Shown piece after piece: positions 55,831 through 64,000 of a stretch of DNA of 64,000 nucleotides (within the stretch, counting starts at the first letter, position 1; every line of letters starts with the position of its first letter). The position numbers were made by a program, and so were the translations under genes. The notes below the pieces were generated by a model. It saw nothing but the letters and a program-made list of their open reading frames with translations. It was not told where the DNA came from and did not search any database. Origin of the DNA: Semisulcospira habei (lineage: Eukaryota; Mollusca; Gastropoda; Semisulcospiridae); assembly GCA_036245525.1 (NCBI GenBank), contig BTPG01000003.1, forward strand, positions 214,466,949 through 214,530,948, read 5' to 3'.

Positions 55831-56901
55831 GATGGCGACATCAGAGATGGAGACATTCCTGAAAATTGGAAAGGAGCTCAACTCCTCGAGTTTGTAAAGG
55901 AGAGAGAGGAGAGAGAAGAAACGAGACGAGAGAGAGAAGAAAAAGGAGAGATGGGAGAGAGAAGAAAGATCGAAAGAACGTGAAATCAGGAAACTTGAAA
56001 TCCAAGCAGAAGAAGCAGAAAAACAGCGAAGAGAGGCAGAGAAACAGCGAGAAGAGACGGATAGGCAGCAACAACACGAAATTCATTTGAAGCAGATGGA
56101 GATAGAGGCACAGAGCCAGAGAACTAATGAAGCAACAGCATTAGCGAGTAGAGAACAAACAGCCCGGGCGCCAAAACTTCCACCTTTAATTGAAAATTAA
56201 GATACGATGGACGCTTATCTGGAGCGATTCGAGCGCTTCGCACATAACAACAATTGGAAAGAAGAGACTTGACACTTCTAACTGGTAAAGCGCTTGAATT
56301 TTACACCCGCTTACCAAGCGAAGACGCCGGAGATTATACACAGTTGAAAGCCGCCCTGCTGAGACGGTATGACTTTACTGAAGAGGGTTACAGGCGACGA
56401 TTTCGGAACTGTAAGCCTGAAGAAGGAGAAACACGCGGCCTATTCATTGAGAGAATTAGAAGCTACCTGGAGAAATGGATAGAGATGGCTGGTTTAAACA
56501 GAGAGTACCAGGACTTGTGTGACCTCATCATCAAAGAACAAGTTTTCAGCGCATGTTCTAAGGACCTGGCCGCCCACCTCAGAGAGCAAAAAGACCAGTC
56601 ATTAAAGGCCCTGGCCGACTTCGCTCAAAGATACCTTGACGCTCACAACATGAAGTTCGGGTCCAGTAAGCCACAGCGTGTGTCTGCACCAGCAGAGGAA
56701 ATCCATAATGTCAGAGACACCCCGAGATACAAGCCGGTGGAGAACCTGACATGTTTTCTCTGTGGAAAAAAGGTCGCAAAGCAATATGGTGTCCTTCTAA
56801 AGATGTTCCCCGAGGCGACAACATCAGAAGATCCAACCAAGATCGTGGGACAGCAGGCAGAAGCAGTACCACGTCTCAACATGGAGCTGCCGCTGTATTA
56901 G
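55831..56901 (+). pseudogene. gag region (SCAN-like capsid and zinc knuckle)
   Basis: A long acidic/basic coiled stretch (55880-56150, EREEREETRRE type) precedes a capsid-like part: LTGKALEFYTRLPSED, LKAALLRRYDFTEEGYRRRF, and EYQDLCDLIIKEQVF. This resembles the gag domain from which vertebrate SCAN domains derive. A knuckle CFLCGKK is followed, one base out of frame, by a WCPS continuation; the usual histidine is not seen. Frameshifts near 55980 and 56235, and stops, break it. Confidence 0.75.
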
Positions 56902-57003
56902 CCAATGATGTGACTTTATCCAAGGACTTTGAGTCTAGAGAAACGCGAGTGACACCAGAGATGATTGAATCTTTCAAAAAGAATGGACGCATCCCAGTAG
57001 GAG

Positions 57004-57582
57004 ATGGGGCTACATTTTTTACCACTCTTAAACATCGCGCTGTCTGAGAATGAAGTGCTGAACATGCCGGTGGTGTCAAGATTCGTCGGCGACACACTAG
57101 TGAGAGTGTTGAGAGACACTGGTTGTAGCTGCATCATCGTGAGAGAGGACATAGTAGCTGAAGATCAGATGCTACAGGAGTGGACCACCCTCATTTTGGC
57201 TGACGGAACTGTAAGGATTATCCATCTTGCCAAAGTCAGTGTCGACACCCTATACTTGACAGGAGAGGTGAAGGCGTTGTGCGTGAAGACACCAGTCTAC
57301 GACCCCATCATCGGAAACATTGATGGTGCCAGAAACGCAGACGATCCAGATCCAAAGTGGAGACCTGAAATATGTTCTGTTACCACGAGAAGTCAAGCAA
57401 AGAAGAGTCACCAGACCATCCCTCTAAAAGTGGCGGACAACACGGAAGCAGCTGTCGTGAATAGGGACAGGCTAGTAGAGCTACAGAGAGGTCAAGACAA
57501 ACCAAAATTGGCGGAATCGGTGCGTCTTGCTGATGACGAAAGACTAGACGACGAGAACCTGTTTGACCTTAATGAACTCTGA
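57004..57582 (+). pseudogene. Aspartic protease region
   Basis: The frame shows VLRDTGCSCIIV with the active-site DTG at 57115-57123, then LADGTVRIIHLA. The protease processes element polyproteins. The frame ends FDLNEL at 57582 and is separate from RT by stops. Confidence 0.8.
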
Positions 57583-57594
57583 CACAAAGAGGAT

Positions 57595-58509
57595 GTAGAA
57601 GATATCCAGTTCGGTCAGAATATGACCCAGACTCAAAGTGAAGAACTGCGCATCCTGACTTAAGAGTTCGAGCATCGGTTTACACCTGACCCAGGGACAA
57701 CAGACACCATCCAGCACGAGGTAAACCTGACGTCAAACGAGCCAGTTCGCTGCAACCCTTATCGTCTTCCTTATAACACGAGGGAAGAATTGAAAAAGGA
57801 TATCAAGGAAATGCTGAGTCTTAATGTCATCAGAGAGTCCAAGTCACCATATGCGTCCCCAGTTATCATCGTTAAGAAACCAGATGGATCCAACCGAGTG
57901 TGTGTGGACTATTGCAGACTCAATAAACTAACAATCTTTGATCCAGAGCCTATGCCCACAGCGGAAGAACTGTTCCAGAAGGTCAGTGGAGACCGATTTT
58001 TCACCAAAATTGACCTAAGCAAAGGGTATTGGCAAATCAAGGTTGCAGAAAAAGATATCCCTAAAACAGCGTTCGTCACACCCGACGGTCATTGGGAGTT
58101 CCTGAAGATGCCTTTTGGTATGGTAAACAGTGGTGCCACATTGAAGAGAGGACTGAAAAAGATCATAGAAGATATGCAAAATGTGGTCTTTTACTGGGAT
58201 GACATTTTGATCCATACCAAAACTTGGGGGGACCACCTCAAAGCCCTCCGAGAACTATTCCAAAGACTGTCAGAGTCGAATTTCACCATCCATCCAAGCA
58301 AGTGTATTCTTGGGGCTGACAACATAGACTTCATTGGACATAAATTGAGCGAAGGATTAAAGTGGCTACACGACGCTAACGTGCAGAAGATCAGGGATGC
58401 CCCGCGACCTTCGACCAAGACGCAAGTCCGCTCATTTATGGCCTTATGGCCTTCGCGAATTACTACCGGGAGTTCATACCAAACTTTGCGTCAGTCACAG
58501 CACCCTTGA
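57595..58509 (+). pseudogene. Reverse transcriptase region
   Basis: KPDGSNRVCVDYCRLNKLT, FTKIDLSKGYWQIKV, FVTPDGHWEFLKMPFGM and the catalytic site VVFYWDDILIHT. The position before the two aspartates is W (codon 58195-58197), where V, I, L or M is usual. After TQVRSFMAL the frame is lost, shortly before RNase H. Confidence 0.88.
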
Positions 58510-58620
58510 CTGATTTGCTGAGGAAAGGACAACCTAACATAGTGAAATGGGAGGAGGCCCAAGAGAGAGCATTCCAGGCGGTTCGAGATATTCTAACCGA
58601 GAAGCCACCTTCCTGACCCA

Positions 58621-58995
58621 TTGAAAACGTTCTTCCTGAGAACAGACGCCTCCAACGAAGGGGTAGGTGCAGTCTTGATGCAAGAATATAACGGAAAACT
58701 CCACCCAGTGAGCTACGCCAGCAAAAGGATGACCAGAGCTGAGAGAAACTACTCGACCATCGAGAAGGAGTGCCTAGCCATCGTCTGGGGAGTAAGGCGA
58801 TTCGAACTGTACCTTCTGGGAGTGCCATTTGTTCTCCAAACAGATCATCAGCCCTTGAACTATCTAAACTCTGAAAAGTTTACAAATTCTCGTATTATGA
58901 GAAGGGCGATGCTTTTGCAGAATTTTGACATTAAACTACAGTCTATCCAGGGTTCGCAGAATTTTGGAGCAGATTACCTAAGCAGAGCAGTTTAA
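58621..58995 (+). pseudogene. RNase H region
   Basis: FFLRTDASNEGVGAVLMQ, SYASKRMTRAERNYSTIEKE, VLQTDHQPLNYL and the end GADYLSRAV before a stop. RNase H removes the RNA strand during reverse transcription. In complete elements an integrase frame follows GADxLSR; here it does not. Confidence 0.88.
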
Positions 58996-59186
58996 ATGAA
59001 CATTTCTGTGTCCAGACCATTTGTATGAAACATTTCCATGCTCAGCACTGTTTACAGGAACTGTGCGACGCTTATTTTAATTCGATTTTGAGGTGAATTT
59101 ATATTTATTTAGGGTTTGTGTAGGTTTACACAGCCACAACCGTATTTTTGAAATTTGAGAAGAAATTTTTGTGACATTTCATTCTT

Positions 59187-59196
59187 AAGAGGGGGG
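59187..59196 (+). promoter_or_regulatory. Polypurine tract
   Basis: aagagggggg just before the 3' LTR, the usual plus-strand primer position. Confidence 0.8.
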
Positions 59197-59199
59197 TAA

Positions 59200-60069
59200 T
59201 GTTACGATTGTGGTTGTGTTATCCTGTGAGAGCTTACATGTGTTATACGTAGGTAACGATCCGATGTTTTTTTGAAGTATCACGGTTACGATTCACGTGC
59301 CTTTTTTTTTAGTAAGATTTTCTTTTGTTCATGAGTAGAGCCGTTTTCGTTTTGTTAAGTTTAGTCCGGAACGTTCTAGAAAGGTCGCACTGTCTAGTGA
59401 CATCGTAAGTGTCACGTCGGTTAGTTGACATCGCAACATTTTCGCTGCTTTTTGTTTTCTTGTGCGTGTGAATTAAGCAGCTTTTATTTTGTTTTGGGAA
59501 TGCTCTCGTACCTTTTTGAGCTATCATGGAACTTGGTGATAGGGATACCATACTTTTATGTGACTTAATTATACGCTAGAATTTAGATCTGAAGTAAGCA
59601 GCCGAGTTTTTATAGCCTGTTATAGTTTTTCGAGAAAGTTTATATTTTGTTAGCTTCGGCTGCGGGTTTTGTTCTGATTGGTTGCATTGTATGATTTCCG
59701 TAGACGGTTCTAGATTTTGGTAGTATTTATAAGGAGGGCGCTGGGAAAGCCCGTTCGTACATTGTCTTGCATTGTCAGTTGTAGAGACACGTAGTTTATT
59801 GCGAGAGACGCTGTGTATGAGAAACCTTGTGTCGCAGTGTGGACATTGCAGAAGAGACTTTGTGACAGTAGTTTGTGCATTTGAAAGTGCATTACTGTGT
59901 GGATATCGCATCGCTGAATTAAATATTGTTGGAACTGTTACTTCAGTATTGTCTACATCCATAAGCCACGTGTGACGGATTGCAGCTGAACGAGATTTAT
60001 TTTAAAGAACTCTACGTGTGAAAGTTTGGTGTGTTTATCATACTTCGACTACAACTCCACCACGTAACA
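59200..60069 (+). repeat. 3' LTR
   Basis: 870 bp; close match to the 5' LTR with scattered substitutions and small length changes. Confidence 0.93.
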
Positions 60070-60074
60070 ATCAC

Positions 60075-60490
<416 letters not shown>

Positions 60491-60767
60491 TCAATAAATT
60501 CTGAGAATGCTGTACTAATGCCATGGAAATCCAGGCTGGTAAGCTTGCATTGTGTCATCAGAACATCAGCTGTCCTTTTGTGACTGCATCGCTTATTAGA
60601 TCTTTTGAGCCTTCCACTGAACACCTACTACATAAAGTAATAGGGACTACCCCCAGGCGCCCCGCAACCCGCTGGAGAATATCCAGTCCTCCCCCCGAGA
60701 GGGGAGGCTAGTGCATGAATATTCCCAAACAGATCTTGGACCTGCTGGATAGATTTAAGATTTTGCC

Positions 60768-60811
60768 GCCTACGACCGGTTTCGACCCAAGGTGGGTCTC
60801 ATCAGGTAGGC
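60768..60811 (-). ncRNA. Hammerhead ribozyme, unit 1
   Basis: Minus strand, 5' to 3': stem I strand gcctac (60811-60806); core ctgatga (60805-60799); stem II gaccca/tgggtc with loop cct; core gaaa (60783-60780); very short stem III accggt; then C at 60774 as cleavage residue; stem I return gtaggc (60773-60768). All invariant nucleotides are present. Expected self-cleavage lies between 60774 and 60773. The two-base loop of stem III is so small that cleavage probably needs a dimer, as proposed for short-stem type I hammerheads. Confidence 0.93.
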
Positions 60812-61345
60812 ATACGGCGTAACCTGAAATTGCAAACACAACGCATATACTAGAAGCCGCCTCCAGAATTTGACTGGTAGCAACCACTAGGCCAGCGTGG
60901 ATTGCATCCCTAAAGCTTTATGGGGTGTTGCAGTGGAAGAAGACTGACTAATTTTGAAAAGGCAACACCTAGGCAATTTTGTGGTACAATTATTCATTAC
61001 TTATAACAAAGGCGTCGCCCAAGCCAAAAAATGCACTCAATCAGAGTAGCTCCAAGGGACATAATTTTTCAATAAATTCTGAGAATGCTGTACTAATGCC
61101 ATGGAAATCCAGGCTGGTAAGCTTGCATTGTGTCATCAGGACATCAGCTGTCCTTTTGTGACTGCATTGTTTATTAGATCTTTTGAGCCTTCCACTGAAC
61201 ACCTACTACATAAAGTAATAGGGACTACCCCCAGGCGCCCCGCAACCCGCTGGAGAATATCCAGTCCTCCCCCCGAGAGGGGAGGCTAGTGCATGAATAT
61301 TCCCAAACAGATCTTGGGCCTGCTGGATAGATTTAAGATTTTGCC

Positions 61346-61389
61346 GCCTACGACCGGTTTCGACCCAAGGTGGGTCTCATCAGGTAGGC
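61346..61389 (-). ncRNA. Hammerhead ribozyme, unit 2
   Basis: Identical to unit 1, offset 578. Expected cleavage between 61352 and 61351, so the monomer RNA would run 61351 to 60774 (578 nt). Confidence 0.93.
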
Positions 61390-61923
61390 ATACGGCGTAA
61401 CCTGAAATTGCAAACACAACGCATATACTAGAAGCCGCCTCCAGAATTTGACTGGTAGCAACCACTAGGCCAGCGTGGATTGCATCCCTAAAGCTTTATG
61501 GGGTGTTGCAGTGGAAGAAGACTGACTAATTTTGAAAAGGCAACACCTAGGCAATTTTGTGGTACAATTATTCATTACTTATAACAAAGGCGTCGCCCAA
61601 GCCAAAAAATGCACTCAATCAGAGTAGCTCCAAGGGACATAATTTTTCAATAAATTCTGAGAATGCTGTACTAATGCCATGGAAATCCAGGCTGGTAAGC
61701 TTGCATTGTGTCATCAGGACATCAGCTGTCCTTTTGTGACTGCATCGCTTATTAGAACTTTTGAGCCTTCCACTGAACACCTACTACATAAAGTAATAGG
61801 GACTACCCCCAGGCGCCCCGCAACCCGCTGGAGAATATCCAGTCCTCCCCCCGAGAGGGAAGGCTAGTGCATGAATATTCCCAAACAGATCTTGGACCTG
61901 CTGGATAGATTTAAGATTTTGCC

Positions 61924-61967
61924 GCCTACGACCGGTTTCGACCCAAGGTGGGTCTCATCAGGTAGGC
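61924..61967 (-). ncRNA. Hammerhead ribozyme, unit 3
   Basis: Identical core and stems, offset 578 from unit 2. Confidence 0.93.
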
Positions 61968-62500
61968 ATACGGCGTAACCAGAAATTGCAAACACAACGC
62001 ATATACTAGAAGCCGCCTCTAGAATTTGACTGGTAGCAACCACTAGGCCAGCGTGGATTGCATCCCTAAAGCTTTATGGGGTGTTGCAGTGGAAGAAGAC
62101 TGACTAATTTTGAAAAGGCAACACCTAGGCAATTTTGTGGTACAATTATTCATTACTTATAACAAAGGCGTCGCCCAAGCCAAAAAATGCACTCAATCAG
62201 AGTAGCTCCAAGGGACATAATTTTTCAATAAATTCTGAGAATGCTGTACTAATGCCATGGAAATCCAGGCTGGTAAGCTTGCATTGTGTCATCAGGACAT
62301 CAGCTGTCCTTTTGTGACTGCATCGCTTATTAGATCTTTTGAGCCTTCCACTGAACACCTACTACATAAAGTAATAGGGACTACCCCCAGGCGCCCCGCA
62401 ACCCGCTGGAGAATATCCAGTCCTCCCCCCGAGAGGGGAGGCTAGTGCATGAATATTCCCAAACAGATCTGGACCTGCTGGATAGATTTAAGATTTTGCC

Positions 62501-62544
62501 GCCTACGACCGGTTTCGACCCAAGGTGGGTCTCATCAGGTAGGC
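62501..62544 (-). ncRNA. Hammerhead ribozyme, unit 4
   Basis: Identical core and stems. Offset 577, because one base is missing just left of it (agatctgga versus agatcttgga). Confidence 0.93.
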
Positions 62545-62665
62545 ATACGGCGTAACCTGAAATTGCAAACACAACGCATATACTAGAAGCCGCCTCCAGT
62601 ATTTGACTGGTAGCAACCACTAGGCCAGCGTGGATTGCATCCCTAAAGCTTTATGGGGTGTTGCA

Positions 62666-62668
<3 letters not shown>

Positions 62669-62752
<84 letters not shown>
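62669..62752 (+). repeat. (AT)n microsatellite, right of ribozyme array
   Basis: Pure AT run between the array and the 3' tail of the next LINE. Confidence 0.95.
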
Positions 62753-62754
<2 letters not shown>

Positions 62755-64000
62755 TCATCATCAGTCCCTTGCCCGAACTGGGCGTTGGGGGGACTGAAAG
62801 GCAGCAGCAACAGACAGTGCTCTCCACTGAGTTCTATTTTGGGCGGTGGCAAGCAAGTCTGACATCTCGAGTTCGGTCCATTCTTTTATGTTTGCGACCC
62901 AACTCTTTCTCTGACGACCTCGCCGACGACTTCCTTCGAGAGTGCCTTGGAGGATAGTCTTGGACAAGGTGTTGTGTCGGGTCACGTGGCCAAACCAAGC
63001 AAGCTTGCGCCGTTTCACGGTTGTCAGAAGGGGTTCATGTGGGCCCACCAGGGAAGTGACGATACTCCGTACATATTCGTTGGTCTTGTGCTCGCGGTAC
63101 GAGATGCGGAGCAACTTCCTCAGGCACTTGTTCTCAAAGGCCTGGATTTTCTTTTCTGAGTCTGCAAGCAGTGTCCAAGTCTCACAGCCGTAGAGTAGAA
63201 TAGACACTATGAGGGACTTGTAAAGCCTGTACTTGATGGTGAAGCTGATGGAGTTACTTCGCCATATCCTGTCCAGCCTGGCCATTGCGGATGTTGCTGT
63301 ACCTATCCTGATACGGATCTCTGCTATGCAACTACCGTCTTTGGACAGGGTGGCTCCCAAGTACTTGAAGCTATTGACCTCTTCTAGCTTTTGGCCATTC
63401 ATGTGAATGTTGCTGCTGCTGTCGCTTGTGGTGTTGATCATCACTTTGCTTTTATCCGTACTGATCTCCATGCCATAAGACCCTGCGCTACTTGAAAGTT
63501 TGTCTGTCAGGTTTTGGAGCTCACTATTGCTGCCTGCCATGAGGTCAATGTCGTCTGCGAATTGAAGATTGCACAGGGATCTGCCACCAATAGAGATTGA
63601 AGTATGGTGGTCGTGGAGGGTTTCCTGCATTATCTTCTCCAGGAATATGTTGAAAAGGACAGGAGAGAGCAGGCATCCTTGACGGACACCGATCGTCGTC
63701 CTGAAGAACTCGCCTGACTGATTGTTAAGTAGAACCGCGCTGCAGGCGTTCTTGTAAAGCGCTTCTATCATTTGGATCAGTCCCTCCTCTATGTTGAACG
63801 ATCTCATGACTTGCCAGAGTCCGTCGTGCCAGACGCGATCAAATGCTTTCCTGAAATCAATGAAGTTGTGGTAGAGTTCGCGCTGATGCTGCAGATGTTT
63901 CTCGATCAGGACGCGGCAGTTGAAAATCTGCTCTACAGTGCTTCTTCCAACTCTGAAGCCAGCCTGTTCTTCTGCCAGCAGTTCCTCGGCGAAAGTTTTG
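62753..64000 (-). mobile_element. RTE (BovB-like) LINE, 3' part; continues beyond window
   Basis: The minus-strand frame is open from the window edge to the stop near 62761. It carries EEQAGFRVGRSTVEQIF, FIDFRKAFDRVWHDGLW, GVRQGCLLSPVLFNIFLE and the catalytic FADDIDLMA. YLGATLSKDGSC, YGCETWTLLADSEKKI, LRKLLRISYRE, WFGHVTRHNTL and RRRGRQRKSWVANI follow. The RxxGRQRxxW and xxxWRAL end is typical of RTE elements such as BovB. The 3' tail is (TGATGATGATG). The frame is intact here; the endonuclease lies outside the window. Confidence 0.92.

Larger units (their letters stand above)
54894..60069 (+). mobile_element. Ty3/gypsy LTR retrotransposon lacking integrase
   Basis: Two LTRs (54894-55749 and 59200-60069), both tgttac...gtaaca, with a 5-bp duplication atcac at 54889-54893 and 60070-60074. 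Internal order is gag, protease, RT, RNase H, then directly a polypurine tract and 3' LTR. There is no room for an integrase: only about 200 bp lie between the RNase H stop and the LTR. Several frameshifts. The LTRs differ at a modest number of sites and small indels. Confidence 0.93.

Noticed and set aside
57530..57545. ctgatgacgaaag resembling hammerhead core
   Set aside because: No room for stem II between the two core boxes; it is coding sequence of the LTR element.

Overview
This is a eukaryotic (animal) genome window. It is dominated by mobile elements and microsatellites. I can support one host gene, on the + strand, with five widely spaced exons: an EGF-like exon (3247-3360), two Ig-like exons (3468-3737 and 11560-11898), a transmembrane exon (36776-36922) and a terminal cytoplasmic-tail exon (43881-44077), followed by AATAAA at 44139. 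Every splice junction seen is phase 1, so the modules are symmetrical and the reading frame runs through all five exons. The predicted product is the C-terminal part of a type I membrane receptor or adhesion protein; upstream exons must lie outside the window. The mix of RTE, CR1/Jockey-like, L1/Tx1-like and I-like LINEs, DIRS, Crypton-like and Ty3/gypsy elements, tRNA-derived SINEs and long (GA)n/(CA)n tracts suggests an invertebrate, most likely a mollusc; this is inference.

Layout. 1-1.3 kb: a LINE fragment split by a composite repeat. 2.15-6.9 kb: the EGF and first Ig exons lie between two inverted arms of about 500 bp. 7.8-10.3 kb: a long LINE ORF. 11-13 kb: second Ig exon, hairpin repeats and a 45-bp minisatellite. 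14.3-18.3 kb: an RTE-like LINE whose 5' half is inverted and which has a target-site duplication (TSD), as in twin priming. 19.6-24.5 kb: two decayed LINEs. 24.9-28.7 kb: a nearly intact copy of the same RTE-like LINE, set in a TATGG microsatellite. 28.9-35.2 kb: nested insertions (SINEs, a TTAA-flanked MITE, a 369-bp-unit inverted array, an L1/Tx1-like LINE, a DIRS fragment). 35.3-36.7 kb: two CR1/L2-like 3' ends. 37-41.3 kb: a broken LINE split by a TIR element. 42.4-43.5 kb: a solo LTR. 46.5-49.4 kb: hairpin MITEs and tandem repeats. 49.4-53.1 kb: a Crypton-like tyrosine recombinase pseudogene interrupted by an RNase H-bearing LINE. 53.2-54.6 kb: another 369-bp-unit array. 54.9-60.1 kb: a Ty3/gypsy element with two LTRs and 5-bp TSDs but no integrase. 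60.5-62.7 kb: a 578-bp tandem array. 62.75 kb to the end: an RTE (BovB-like) LINE.

The most notable find is the 578-bp array. On the minus strand each of its four units carries a complete hammerhead ribozyme: all core nucleotides are present and stems I and II pair perfectly. This is the layout expected of a retrozyme-like or Penelope-type non-autonomous element whose transcripts cut themselves into monomers. Second is a separate family with 369-bp units in head-to-head arrays. It has three insertions, each with an 11-13 bp TSD, and shows no recognisable ribozyme or terminal inverted repeat.
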